From Rhizobiaceae bacterium MnEN-MB40S (GTDB taxonomy: Bacteria; Pseudomonadota; Alphaproteobacteria; Rhizobiales; Rhizobiaceae), in the NCBI GenBank assembly GCA_024343425.1, contig BRLC01000008.1, positions 54,392-118,391 on the forward strand: a stretch of DNA of 64,000 nucleotides, written 5' to 3'. Positions 1 to 8,718 of this stretch are shown here, piece after piece (within the stretch, counting starts at the first letter, position 1; each line of letters opens with the position of its first letter). Both the position numbers and the translations under genes were made by a program. The notes under the pieces were generated by a model. It did no database searches and was not told the DNA's origin. It worked only from the letters and a program-made list of their open reading frames with translations.

Positions 1-249
1 AAGGCCGTTCGGGTCCAGATCAAGTAGAGACTTGCTGCCCATCATGACGCGACCGCCGACCCGCGCGCGTTTCCCGAGCAGACCGAGCGCCGCAAGCCAG
101 GTGATCGACTTGCCGCATCCGGATTCGCCGACGATCCCGACGGTTTCGCCGCGTCCGACGTCCAGTGAAATGCCGTGCAGCGCACGGACGAAACGGTGGC
201 CCTGGTCAAAGTCCACCGTCATGTTGCGTATGGAGACTATCGCGTCCAT
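1..249 (-). CDS. Oligopeptide/dipeptide ABC transporter ATP-binding protein (partial)
   Basis: This is the first 83 codons of an ABC ATPase that runs off the left edge of the window. The Walker A motif GESGCGKS lies at residues 41-48, after an N-terminal beta strand and a MTVDFDQG-like segment typical of DppD/OppD subunits, which energise uptake of peptides or nickel. The start is the ATG at 247-249. The gene lies 80 bases downstream of the solute-binding protein on the same strand, separated from it by a hairpin, so it is probably part of the same importer operon. Everything after Walker A is outside the window, so the substrate class is inferred from the neighbour. Confidence 0.85.
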   Translation of the reverse strand, partial: MDAIVSIRNMTVDFDQGHRFVRALHGISLDVGRGETVGIVGESGCGKSITWLAALGLLGKRARVGGRVMMGSKSLLDLDPNGL

Positions 250-280
250 TCAGTTCAACCCTGACTCTCCTCACCTCCCC

Positions 281-317
281 GAAAAGAACCGGGCCGGAAC
301 GCATGCGTCCCGGCCCG
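281..317 (-). terminator. Hairpin between solute-binding protein and ATPase genes, possible attenuator
   Basis: An 8-bp GC-rich stem (CGGGCCGG at 290-297 with CCGGCCCG at 310-317) encloses a second palindrome, ACGCATGCGT. On the minus strand it is followed by TTCTTTT. It sits just after the binding-protein stop codon, the usual place for partial termination that leaves binding protein more abundant than ATPase. The T tract is weak, so read-through is likely. Confidence 0.55.
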
Positions 318-329
318 TTTGCGGAAAGG

Positions 330-1988
330 TCAGTTCGCCAGATTGTTGACCTTGAAGTTGTCGCCGCGGAAGTCCATCGACTGCAGGCCGGACCAGGTCC
401 AGTCGATATTCTTCGGCTTGCCGTAGAAGATCGCGCTCTGATGCAGAACCGTGTAGGCGGGATCTTCACGCTCGGCGATCTCGAGCATCCGCTGGAAAGC
501 CGCGCGGCGCTCCTCCAGATCCGTCGAGGTCTCAAGCTTGATGCAGAGTTCGTTGAACTCCTCGTTCGTCCACTCGCCGACCTGCTGCTGCTGGCCGTTC
601 TGGCAATGCTGGTTGACGATCGAGGAAACCGGATCCGGGAACGGAGCCGAGTTCGACCAGTCGCGAACCATGCGCGGACCGGATTCGGTGTCGAAGATCT
701 GCTGCCAGTTTTCCTTCATTTCCATCTGGATGTTCAGGCCGATCTGGCGGAAGGCTTCGGCGTTGATCTGCGCCGTCGACACCTGGTTGGTGTAGTAGTT
801 GTTCAGAACGCGCATGATGATCGGTTCGCCGTTGTAACCGGACTCCTGAACCAGCTTCCTTGCGAGTTCCGGGTCGTATTCCGGAACGGTCCAGTCCGAC
901 AGGTACATGTCGCCGTAATATTCCCACTGCAGTCCGGCCGGAACCGCCGTGCGGTCGCCCCACAGGGCGCTGACGATGGTGTCGCGATCGATCGCGTGCG
1001 TCATGGCCTGACGGATTTTCGGATTCTGCATCGGGCCGTTGTTCTTGTCGAACACCATCAGGCGGTGATTGGTGATCGGGCCGCCGACGACTTCGAACTT
1101 GGCGTCGTCCTCGATGGTCTTGATCTGGTCCGGAGGCACGTCGGTGATGAACTGGTACTCGCCGGAAAGCAGACCGTTGACGCGGCTGGCGACTTCCGGA
1201 ACCACGACAAAGCGAAGCGTCTTGATCGGCGGCTCGCCGCCCCAGTAATCGTCATGGGCTTCGAGAACCAGAACGTTGTCCGGCTTGAAGTCGACCACCT
1301 TGTAGGGGCCGGTGCCAACAGGCTTGCGGGCGAAGTCCAGCCAGCTTTCGGCTTCCTGATAGGCGCGCTTGGAAAGGATTTCCGCGCCGTAGCGGGAGAT
1401 GCGGCCTTCAAGCGTCGGATCCGGAACCGTGGAAACGAAACGCACGGTCATGTCGTCGACCTTCTCGACGCGGTCGAGATTGGGCCATGCGCGCTTGGCG
1501 ACGGCCGCGACTTCCGCCGGCGGAACCTTGCCGACCGAATTGGAGCTGGCGGTGTTCGTGAACAGCGTGTTGCCTTCCTTGCGGGCGGCTTCCTGCTCGT
1601 CGAGCTGGCCGAAACGCTCCTTGGAGAAAGTGAAGACAACGTCGTCTGCGGTCATGACGTCGCCATTGTGGAACTTGACGCCCGGGCGCAGCTTCAGCTC
1701 GACGGTCTTGTCGTCGATGCGCTTCCATTCCGTGGCGAGACCCGGCTTCTGCGGCAGGTCGGGCTGCTGGCGGTCGTAGTCGATCAGGGTTTCGAAGATC
1801 GAATAGAAGACGCGGGCGCCCACATTCGACTGCTCGCGCAGCACGTCGAGCGCGCCGGCGTTGACGATCTGCTGGACGGCGACGGTGACGTCCGGACGTT
1901 CGTCCGAAAGCGCCGGCGAAGTAAAACAGGTCGTAGCGAGAAAAGTTGCGCCAAGAATCAGCGCAGCGTGCTTGCGCAGGTAGCTCAT
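330..1988 (-). CDS. ABC transporter substrate-binding protein, family 5 (peptide/nickel type)
   Basis: A 552-residue periplasmic binding protein with a Sec signal peptide (about residues 1-28, hydrophobic core LILGATFLATTCF, cleavage near ALSDE). The mature part has SBP_bac_5 features: TEWKRIDDKTVELKLRPGVKFHNGD near residue 90, FTFSKERFG, and GTGPYKVVDF near 225. The length is normal for the family. The start is ATG with GAGGG upstream. It delivers a ligand (oligopeptide, opine, nickel or similar) to a membrane complex whose permeases are not in this window. The ATPase that follows supports a Dpp/Opp-type importer. The specific ligand cannot be read from the sequence. Confidence 0.93.
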   Translation of the reverse strand: MSYLRKHAALILGATFLATTCFTSPALSDERPDVTVAVQQIVNAGALDVLREQSNVGARVFYSIFETLIDYDRQQPDLPQKPGLATEWKRIDDKTVELKLRPGVKFHNGDVMTADDVVFTFSKERFGQLDEQEAARKEGNTLFTNTASSNSVGKVPPAEVAAVAKRAWPNLDRVEKVDDMTVRFVSTVPDPTLEGRISRYGAEILSKRAYQEAESWLDFARKPVGTGPYKVVDFKPDNVLVLEAHDDYWGGEPPIKTLRFVVVPEVASRVNGLLSGEYQFITDVPPDQIKTIEDDAKFEVVGGPITNHRLMVFDKNNGPMQNPKIRQAMTHAIDRDTIVSALWGDRTAVPAGLQWEYYGDMYLSDWTVPEYDPELARKLVQESGYNGEPIIMRVLNNYYTNQVSTAQINAEAFRQIGLNIQMEMKENWQQIFDTESGPRMVRDWSNSAPFPDPVSSIVNQHCQNGQQQQVGEWTNEEFNELCIKLETSTDLEERRAAFQRMLEIAEREDPAYTVLHQSAIFYGKPKNIDWTWSGLQSMDFRGDNFKVNNLAN

Positions 1989-2149
1989 TGAGTTGCCCTC
2001 GTAAGTGATGTGATGAATTAAACTCCGACGCGTGGGAGGAAAGTTGCGTCAAGCCAACAATAATCAACGAATGTGACCCGATCTTTTCGGTGCGGTGACA
2101 GTTTTGTTAAACTGTTCACTAACGATAACTATCGGAACGCCATCGACTT

Positions 2150-3625
2150 TCAGACTTCTCTTCCACCGCCAAGCACGATGTTTGAACTTTCAACTTCCAT
2201 ACTGTCGAGCGACTGCCGAAACCCGTTGAACTCCGCCTCGACGCGTTTTCGGATGCTTTCAGGACGCGCCTGACCGGTTACGGCGGCGATCGGCTTGCCG
2301 GTCATCGTGTCAGGCGCCGAAACGCCCATCATGGCGAGAACCGTCGGCGCAATCGCGGTCAGGTCGGCGGCGTCGTCAATCTGTCCGACGCTTTCTACGC
2401 CGGCGCCGCCGAAGGCGAGCATCGTGTTGAGTTCGTGCGGGTTGAGCCCGCCATGCATGCCGCCGCAGACAGGAACGCCTACGCCGCCGGTGAACAGGCC
2501 GGTTCCGGGCGCGCCGGAAGCGTCCGGTGCCGCTGAGGACCGTGCGAGCCAGAAAAGATCGGGCGCGCGGGGATGATCGATCCCGATGAGCGAGTAGGCC
2601 AGCGTCCCGGCGATGGCGGCGTTTCCGTTTTCGCCGTCGCGCGAAAACACCATCCCGGTTTGCGGCATGTGCATCAGCGTGGCCGCCAGATCCTGCAGCC
2701 GTTTTGCGTCGGAGTTGACGAGGCTCAATCCGGACACTGATCCGTGGGTCGCAAGCACTTCCGCGCCCTCTTCCATGCGGTCGCTCGCCCTGAACCCGCG
2801 TTCCTTCAGCGCGCCGATCAGGTCGAACTCGCCCGTCATGCTGATCTGCCCGTGATCGCTCATGGCGACGACCAGCGTGTCGGCGGCGTCCGGACCACTG
2901 TAGATGGCGTCGAGGATCGAGCCGAAACAGGCGTCGACCTTGCGCGTCACGTCGAGTGAATCCCGGGAGCCGATCTGCCGGTAATGATAGGACGTGTCCG
3001 GCTCCGAGAACCAGATCAGCGCGACGTCGGGCTGCAGGCGCGCAAGCACATGGTCCGTCAGCACGCGGGTCGCGTAGTCGGCCTCCAGGAATTTCGGCGC
3101 GCCGTTGCTGCGCGGCAGGGGTCCGAACCTTTCGACGACCTCGTCCACGGCCGCCGGCGTGCGGGTGAATTCACGGCCATGTATGGAAAAGGTCCACTGA
3201 CCATTGTGGGACGCCCGGTGATTGACCAGATAGGCCGATCCGGCGGAACCCGAATGGACGACGCAATAGCTCTTTCCGGCCTTGGCGAGCGCGCATCCGA
3301 GACCGGCGGCCTCCACGAACCGCCCCTCATGAAACTTCTCCGCAAGCGCCAGATGATCCGCCCTCGACGTATCCAGCGCCGTATCGGCGATAACGGAGCG
3401 ATGAAAAAACGCGTTGTTGACGACGCCGTGCGTCTGCGGCTTCGATCCGGTGGCGAAGCTCGTCGTGGCGACGCGCGTCATTGACGGAAACACCGACCTC
3501 GCCTGTCTCAACCAGGCGCCGTCGGCTGCAAACCGCCAGAGGTTTGGCGTCAGCTCCTTGCTGACCATATCAGGCCGCAAACCGTCGAAAACACAAATTA
3601 CCGCCTTGCGCGCCTGTATGCTCAT
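2150..3625 (-). CDS. Alkaline phosphatase-superfamily phosphodiesterase / nucleotide pyrophosphatase
   Basis: About 491 residues of the type I phosphodiesterase/nucleotide pyrophosphatase fold. Two-metal-site elements are visible: the N-terminal FDGLRPD, the FPSMTRVATTSFATG segment that would carry the Thr nucleophile, EPDTSYHYR supplying Asp and His, MSDHG, and GMHGG near the C-terminus. The chosen start is the ATG at 3623-3625 (MSIQARK); an upstream in-frame ATG at 3664 would add 14 residues that look unstructured. No signal peptide is visible, so it should be cytoplasmic. It likely hydrolyses a phosphodiester or phosphonate bond; phosphonoacetate hydrolase is a related alternative. It stands alone between two divergent or unrelated units. 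Confidence 0.85.
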   Translation of the reverse strand: MSIQARKAVICVFDGLRPDMVSKELTPNLWRFAADGAWLRQARSVFPSMTRVATTSFATGSKPQTHGVVNNAFFHRSVIADTALDTSRADHLALAEKFHEGRFVEAAGLGCALAKAGKSYCVVHSGSAGSAYLVNHRASHNGQWTFSIHGREFTRTPAAVDEVVERFGPLPRSNGAPKFLEADYATRVLTDHVLARLQPDVALIWFSEPDTSYHYRQIGSRDSLDVTRKVDACFGSILDAIYSGPDAADTLVVAMSDHGQISMTGEFDLIGALKERGFRASDRMEEGAEVLATHGSVSGLSLVNSDAKRLQDLAATLMHMPQTGMVFSRDGENGNAAIAGTLAYSLIGIDHPRAPDLFWLARSSAAPDASGAPGTGLFTGGVGVPVCGGMHGGLNPHELNTMLAFGGAGVESVGQIDDAADLTAIAPTVLAMMGVSAPDTMTGKPIAAVTGQARPESIRKRVEAEFNGFRQSLDSMEVESSNIVLGGGREV

Positions 3626-3874
3626 GATCGCCGTGTGTGATATTGCTATGCAGAATGACAGCAAGAGCCTAGGCGCAGTTTGTGACAGTATTTATACCGG
3701 CTGATTTCCACCGTTCCGGCTCCACAGGCCGCCGTTCATCGCATCATAATTCTGAAATCAAACTGCAATCCGTCTGTCATCGGTTTGTGATCATGTGAAG
3801 GATGTGCCTCCGCAGGCGCATTGTCTGTTCCGCGGTCGTTTGACCGACCGCCCTTCCCGTTACGAGGATCTCTG

Positions 3875-4693
3875 ATGAGTGAATTACCGATTGTCGGCGC
3901 GGCCATGACGCTCGACTACTACGAAATACATCGCGACCTGATGCTGGAGCTTCCCCGCGACCTCGAAATCCAGGATTTCTTCTCCGCCGACCTCCTCGAA
4001 GGCGACTGGCAGTCCGCCGCGGCGCGTGCGAAGCAGCTTCTGGACGGTCATGAAGGCCGGATTGGCGTCCACGGCCCGTTCTGGGGCTTCACCATCGCCT
4101 CGCAGGATCCGGACATCCGCGCCGTCGTCCAGAAACGGTTCATGCAGGGCCTCGACGTCTGCGAAACCATTGGCGCAAACCAGATGGTCATCCACTCGCC
4201 CTACACGACGTGGGACTACAACAATCTCGACAACTACGCCGAAGGGCGCGCGCAGCTCGTCGAGCGGTGTCATGAAACCCTCGCGGACGTCGTCAAGCGC
4301 GCCGAAGACATCGGCTGCGTGCTTGTCATCGAAAACATCGAGGACAAGGATCCCCACGCCCGTGTCGAATTGTGCCGCAGCTTCGATTCCGACAGCGTCA
4401 GGGTCTCGATCGACACCGGACACGCCTTCTACGCGCACGGCTCAACCGGCGCGCCGCCCGTCGACTACTACGTGCATGCCGCCGGAAACCTGCTCAACCA
4501 CATCCACCTGCAGGACGCCGACGGCTACGCCGATCGCCACTGGAGCCTCGGCGAAGGAACAATCTGCTGGAAATCCGTCTTCGCAGCCCTCGGGCTCCTG
4601 GACTCCAATCCGCGCCTGATCATCGAGATCCGCGACAAGTCGAAAATACCGGATTCCGTCGCCTACCTGCAGGCCCAGGGCCTCGCCCGATAA
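3875..4693 (+). CDS. Sugar phosphate isomerase/epimerase (xylose isomerase-like TIM barrel)
   Basis: A 272-residue protein of the AP endonuclease 2/xylose isomerase-like TIM-barrel superfamily. Metal-binding segments sit in the expected order: LVIENIED, VSIDTGHAF, NHIHLQDADG and LIIEIRD near the C-terminus. The start MSELPIVG is preceded by ACGAGGATC; an upstream in-frame start at 3821 would add 18 proline-rich residues unlike the family. Members isomerise or epimerise sugars, inositols or hydroxypyruvate. The gene seems monocistronic, with a hairpin 25 bases after the stop, and has no sugar-pathway neighbour that would fix the substrate. Confidence 0.85.
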   Translation: MSELPIVGAAMTLDYYEIHRDLMLELPRDLEIQDFFSADLLEGDWQSAAARAKQLLDGHEGRIGVHGPFWGFTIASQDPDIRAVVQKRFMQGLDVCETIGANQMVIHSPYTTWDYNNLDNYAEGRAQLVERCHETLADVVKRAEDIGCVLVIENIEDKDPHARVELCRSFDSDSVRVSIDTGHAFYAHGSTGAPPVDYYVHAAGNLLNHIHLQDADGYADRHWSLGEGTICWKSVFAALGLLDSNPRLIIEIRDKSKIPDSVAYLQAQGLAR

Positions 4694-4718
4694 CACCGAC
4701 AATTTCCCACCGATCTAT

Positions 4719-4738
4719 CCCCGCGCCCAGGCGCGGGG
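4719..4738 (+). terminator. Putative terminator of the isomerase gene
   Basis: A perfect 9-bp stem (CCCCGCGCC / GGCGCGGGG) with a 2-base CA loop starts 25 bases after the stop codon at 4693. Only two T residues follow, so termination strength is uncertain. Confidence 0.5.
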
Positions 4739-4975
4739 TTCCCATGCGCCTCTCGGCCGGCCCGAGATTCGCGGGCAGAACTGCGGATCGAACACCCATA
4801 AAGGGCGTTCGGTCGGATATGTTTCCATCTAAAACCCTGATTGAGCAGCACCTCAGAATGGATCGCGGATCTGCGTCCGCGATGAGGAGAAAATCAAAGT
4901 CCATGTGAAAAACTAGCGCAGCGAATGCTGCGGACACCGGACTTTCCGTTCCTGCCCGCCTCCCCAACTTTCCTC

Positions 4976-4996
4976 ATCCCGCACTTGATGCGGGAT
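4976..4996. repeat. Short interspersed palindromic element
   Basis: The palindrome ATCCCGCA-CTTGA-TGCGGGAT lies in the intergenic gap. On the minus strand it translates to the string WIPHQVRDE, a hallmark I recognise from a widespread alphaproteobacterial interspersed repeat. Only this one copy was noticed in the window. Confidence 0.6.
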
Positions 4997-5048
4997 CCAG
5001 AACGGCCTCTCGGCATATACAAAACTAGCGGAATGTCCCTGAGCAACC

Positions 5049-6335
5049 TCACGCCGTTTCATCAAGCTCCGGTTCGTAGCGGCCCTTGAAGCGCTCGAAT
5101 ATGCCGATGGTGCGCCTCGCAATGCCCGTCCAGCCGAACTGGCGGCGGGCGAAGCGCGCGCCTTCGACGACAAGCGTGTCGCGAAGCCAGGGATATTGCA
5201 TAGCCATGTTGATCATGGTCGCGAATTCGGCGGGACGCGTCGGGTCGGCGACAAGCGCGTGCCGGCCGAATTCGATCTGGTCGAAAAGGCCCCCGCGCGT
5301 CGTCAGCACCGTCGGCGTGCCGCAGGCCATCGCCTCCACCGCCGTCATGCCGAAGGGTTCGTAGCGCGACGGAAGGGCGAAGACGCCAGCGGCGCGATAA
5401 TAGTCCGCCAGGTCGTCGTCCGCCACGTAACCGCGCCAATCCACGCTGTCGGCCACGCCGATCTCCGCAGCCTTCTTTTTCCAGCGCGTCAAAAGCTTCT
5501 TGTCCGCGGCGGAATTGGCGCCCGCGGCGAGCACAAGACGCGCTTTCGGCTGCAGCGCCTTCAAGGTCGGCAGCGCGTCGATGATCAGATCATATCCCTT
5601 GTTGGTCGCAGCCCGCCCCACGACATAGACGTCGGTCGGTTTCAGATCGTGCTTCAGGCGAATTTCCTTCAGCTTCTGCGGCGGAACCGGCGTGAACCGC
5701 TGTTCGTCGATGCCCGGAGGAATCATCGTGATGTTCTCCCGCGGCATGTCGTACTGTTTCTCGATGAGCTGGACCTGATGTTCGCTCGTCGCAATGATGT
5801 GATCGCAATTGCGATAAAGCACGAATTCCTTCTGGATCCGTTCGTCGAAGCGGTAATCGGCGAAGTCGGCCTCGTTGGCGCCCTTCATCGTCTTCGCCTT
5901 CCACCAGCCGAGGGAATGCGGCGTGTGGATATGCGGGATCTGAAGCTCTTCTGCGATTTTCTGGCCCGACACGCCGGCGTCCCAGTAGTGGCTGTTGACG
6001 ATATCGTAGTGCAGCTTGCGCGCCCGCACCGCGGCCAGCAGGTTGCTGACGAAATCGCCGTACCAGTCGTGCATGTCCTCCTTGCGGATAAAATCCGGTC
6101 CGCCGAACGGAATGCGCCAGATGCGCAGATTGTCGTTGATGCGATCCTCGGCCGGCTGGTCCTCGAACTGACGGGTGACGACGTCGACCCGGTAGCCGAG
6201 CCGCGCAAAGCGCTTGGCCAGTTCGAGCACGAAAACGACCTGGCCTCCCGTGTCCGGCTTGCCGAGCTCGGGAGAGCCCGCCACATAGCCGTGCAGGGAA
6301 ATCATCATCAATGAGCCAAGAGTGTTTTCGGGCAT
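5049..6335 (-). CDS. mfpsA: GT4 glycosyltransferase, probable mannosylfructose-phosphate synthase
   Basis: A 428-residue GT-B retaining glycosyltransferase. The N-terminal half carries the sucrose-phosphate-synthase-like signature LHGYVAGSPELGKPDTGGQ and HTPHSLGWWKAK. The C-terminal half holds the GT4 donor-site motif SRYEPFGMTAVEA. In Agrobacterium, proteins of this type join GDP-mannose to fructose 6-phosphate to make mannosylfructose phosphate, a compatible solute. Sucrose-phosphate synthase is the alternative. The start ATG has GAAAGGA upstream, and the gene follows a HAD phosphatase 36 bases upstream, which matches the known synthase/phosphatase pairing. The exact donor sugar is inferred. 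Confidence 0.75.
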   Translation of the reverse strand: MPENTLGSLMMISLHGYVAGSPELGKPDTGGQVVFVLELAKRFARLGYRVDVVTRQFEDQPAEDRINDNLRIWRIPFGGPDFIRKEDMHDWYGDFVSNLLAAVRARKLHYDIVNSHYWDAGVSGQKIAEELQIPHIHTPHSLGWWKAKTMKGANEADFADYRFDERIQKEFVLYRNCDHIIATSEHQVQLIEKQYDMPRENITMIPPGIDEQRFTPVPPQKLKEIRLKHDLKPTDVYVVGRAATNKGYDLIIDALPTLKALQPKARLVLAAGANSAADKKLLTRWKKKAAEIGVADSVDWRGYVADDDLADYYRAAGVFALPSRYEPFGMTAVEAMACGTPTVLTTRGGLFDQIEFGRHALVADPTRPAEFATMINMAMQYPWLRDTLVVEGARFARRQFGWTGIARRTIGIFERFKGRYEPELDETA

Positions 6336-6371
6336 GAAGGGTCCTTTCGATCAAGCGAAAGCGCGGCCCCT

Positions 6372-7097
6372 TTAAGCTGAAATCACACCGAAATGCCTGA
6401 GGCCTTCGAGTACTCCCGCGGCGTGGTTTCGGGTCGCGCGGTAACTTGTGTTAACGGGCATCGCGTCGAGGAGTTCCATGCGGGCGTTGCCCACTGCGAT
6501 GGCCCCGGATGCGACCTGGAACATGGCCAGATCGTTCTGAGAGTCACCTGCAACTATAAGGCGCTCGGTGGAGATTCCAAGGAAACCGGCGAGAAAAATC
6601 GCCGCATTGTCCTTGCCGGCGAGCGACGGGATGATATCGAAATCGTCAGCGCCGGAGGCGATGAACCGGCAATCCGCGCCCGTTTCAGCAAGAATTTCAC
6701 GGACATGATCCTGCGGCTCTCCGCGCGGCACGGCGAAGCTCACCTTGTAGCGCGTCTGGAATTCCGGCGCATGCGGCCGATGCCCTTCAGCCTCCACGAT
6801 GCGGAAAATCTCGTCGCGGGGCCAGCCGCTGAACCGCGAGTCCCAATCGCCAAGCAACGCCCCGTCGACGCGGATTTCGGTCCCCATCGCGGTGATGCAG
6901 GCGTCCGCTTCAAAGCCCGGCGGAAATTCGGTTTCGATGGTTCTGTCGACGCTCGCCGAGGGACGGCTGGAATTGAGCGCGAAACGCACGGTGTCGCGAT
7001 GCGCGGCGAGGACGCGCGTCAGATCACGAAGCGCCTGCGCGTCTCCGGTCAGCGTGTCGTCGATGTCGCTGACGACGAGATAAGGCGCGCGCGTCAT
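6372..7097 (-). CDS. mfppA: HAD-IIB phosphatase, probable mannosylfructose-phosphate phosphatase
   Basis: A 241-residue HAD-superfamily phosphatase related to sucrose-phosphate phosphatase. Motif I is SDIDDTLTGD, with the Asp nucleophile at residue 11. Motif II is around LNSSRP, and motif IV is VAGDSQNDLAMF near residue 190, followed by VGNA. It should remove phosphate from the product of the neighbouring synthase. Its ATG overlaps the stop of the upstream hydrolase gene by 4 bases (ATGA), so translation is likely coupled, and the synthase gene follows after 36 bases. Substrate assignment rests on this context. Confidence 0.75.
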   Translation of the reverse strand: MTRAPYLVVSDIDDTLTGDAQALRDLTRVLAAHRDTVRFALNSSRPSASVDRTIETEFPPGFEADACITAMGTEIRVDGALLGDWDSRFSGWPRDEIFRIVEAEGHRPHAPEFQTRYKVSFAVPRGEPQDHVREILAETGADCRFIASGADDFDIIPSLAGKDNAAIFLAGFLGISTERLIVAGDSQNDLAMFQVASGAIAVGNARMELLDAMPVNTSYRATRNHAAGVLEGLRHFGVISA

Positions 7098-8644
7098 AGC
7101 TCGCTGGCCGGACCCGGTCCAATGATCTCCGCGTCGACGGGACGCGTGGCCGTGTACACGCTGTCCTGCTCGGTGGTCGGTCGACTGAGCGACTGCATGA
7201 CGACGTCGTCAAGTTTGAGATTGGCCGATTCCGTGTAGAAGCCGACATGCCCCTCGTGAAAACCGTCATCGACGAGGCTCAGCGTCACCTGACCGTTGAT
7301 CGACAATTCGAGATACATGCCATGGCAGACAATTTCGATTTCCCAGCCGCCCTGCATGATGTTCGACAGAAAATAGCCGGTCTGCAGCGTCTGGTAGGTG
7401 AAGGCGTGCTCGAACTCCGGCGTCGGATTGGCGCCCCAGTGCCGGATCTGCGCAATACCCTTGACGAGGTCGAGCGACAGGTAATAGCCGTCCCCCTCTT
7501 CCGAAACGCGTATCACCATGCCGCATTTGCCGAGCCCCGCCAGTTCCATGCGCGCGCGCAGGCGAAAGTCCTGCCGCAGGCCCGGCAGCAAAAACGCCTC
7601 GTAGCCGCTCGGGCACAGAATGTGCATGCCGTCGTCCAGGTCCTCGACGCGGGCGTGCGGATTGTCGAACAGCATGGAGATCTGGCCGGGGTCGCTGATC
7701 GTTTCGCAAACGCAGACCAGAGCGTCAAATCCGCTGAAGGATTTCAGATGCAGCCTGCCGTCCTTGCCTGAAACGATCTCCTTCGGCGGCGGCAGCAGCC
7801 TCGTGATGATGTCGCGGCCGTAGAGCGTTTCCTTCCGGGAGAAGAAGTTGAAGAGCAGGTATTTGCCCTCGTAGCAGCAGATCCTGGCGGCGTAGTTGCC
7901 TTCCGGCAGCAGCACATTGTCGTAGAAGTTTTCGTAAGGCCCCTCGATCCCGTCCGACCACCAGTAGTGAACCTTCGTGTCTTCGCGTATGGATCCGAGC
8001 AGGAAGTAGCGGTCCTTGATGCGGATGAGGTTGGGCACCTCGATGTCGTCGTAGAGGCCTGGCCGATGCAACGGCTTGTCGAACACGAAGACGTCCGGCT
8101 CAACCTCCCGCGCAAGCCCCACGCAACCGCGACGGATGATCGGCCCCTCGTTGATCCGCGCCGACGACAACAGCAGCCGCTCGCCGCTTTCCTCGTCGCG
8201 ATAGAAGAACGGGTCACGGAAGCTCACCCATTTGCGGCCTTCATCGGCGCTGGATTCATAAAACCGGCCGTCGATTTCCAGCGGGTAATTGCCGTTGTCG
8301 CAGCGCTTCCAGTGGTAGAGATCGTCCGACCGCGCAAGCCCGACGCGCTGCACCCGGCCGAATTCCGCTCGGGAAAGCCCGGTGTAGAACATCCGCCACG
8401 AACCCGGTTTTTCGGGGTCGGGAGACACGTGCATCGTCCACAGCATGTCGTCGTCCCATTCGCCGGGTTCGCCGACGAACAGGGCGTTGCGAACCCGGTT
8501 CCACGCCATCCCGTCCTTGCTCACCGCATGGGCGATGAAGTCGTGATTGGGCAGGACGAGATGAAAGAGGTGATAGACGCCCTCATGGCAGACGATATCG
8601 ACATCGCCGATGTCGGAGCGAAGAAATCCGTGCGAAGCGTACAT
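7094..8644 (-). CDS. Five-bladed beta-propeller glycoside hydrolase (GH32/GH43/GH68-like)
   Basis: A 516-residue protein with an N-terminal five-bladed propeller (about 1-330) and a C-terminal lectin-like beta sandwich (about 360-490: MVIRVSEEGDGYYLSLDL, HVGFYTESANLKLDDV). Candidate catalytic positions are the Asp in SDIGDVDIV near residue 12, the FRDPFFYR segment (transition-state Asp) and EVPNL as acid/base. No signal peptide is visible, so it should act in the cytoplasm. It is the first gene of the operon with the mannosylfructose synthase and phosphatase, which suggests hydrolysis or transfer of a fructosyl or mannosyl unit. The exact GH family could not be settled by eye. Confidence 0.7.
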   Translation of the reverse strand: MYASHGFLRSDIGDVDIVCHEGVYHLFHLVLPNHDFIAHAVSKDGMAWNRVRNALFVGEPGEWDDDMLWTMHVSPDPEKPGSWRMFYTGLSRAEFGRVQRVGLARSDDLYHWKRCDNGNYPLEIDGRFYESSADEGRKWVSFRDPFFYRDEESGERLLLSSARINEGPIIRRGCVGLAREVEPDVFVFDKPLHRPGLYDDIEVPNLIRIKDRYFLLGSIREDTKVHYWWSDGIEGPYENFYDNVLLPEGNYAARICCYEGKYLLFNFFSRKETLYGRDIITRLLPPPKEIVSGKDGRLHLKSFSGFDALVCVCETISDPGQISMLFDNPHARVEDLDDGMHILCPSGYEAFLLPGLRQDFRLRARMELAGLGKCGMVIRVSEEGDGYYLSLDLVKGIAQIRHWGANPTPEFEHAFTYQTLQTGYFLSNIMQGGWEIEIVCHGMYLELSINGQVTLSLVDDGFHEGHVGFYTESANLKLDDVVMQSLSRPTTEQDSVYTATRPVDAEIIGPGPASEL

Positions 8645-8718
8645 GTCGGCGATACTGACCCGATTTGCTGAGCCGTGTAAACAACATGGCGGTTGTCGAA
8701 CCGGAATTCAGCGCCTTT

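Larger units (their letters stand above)
4694..5048. other. Intergenic stretch with a terminator-like hairpin and a palindromic repeat
   Basis: These 355 bases separate convergent genes. I see no convincing gene in them. They hold a strong GC hairpin just after the isomerase gene and a short palindromic element typical of alphaproteobacterial interspersed repeats. Small open frames here have no ribosome binding site or protein-like composition. Confidence 0.6.

Noticed and set aside
165..1991. Long open frame of 608 codons on the plus strand
   Set aside because: It is the antisense shadow of the ABC binding protein gene; composition (Arg/Asp/Val-rich) and lack of a recognisable domain or ribosome site argue against coding.
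5196..6314. 372-codon plus-strand frame opposite the glycosyltransferase
   Set aside because: Antisense shadow in GC-rich DNA; the minus strand holds full GT4 motifs.
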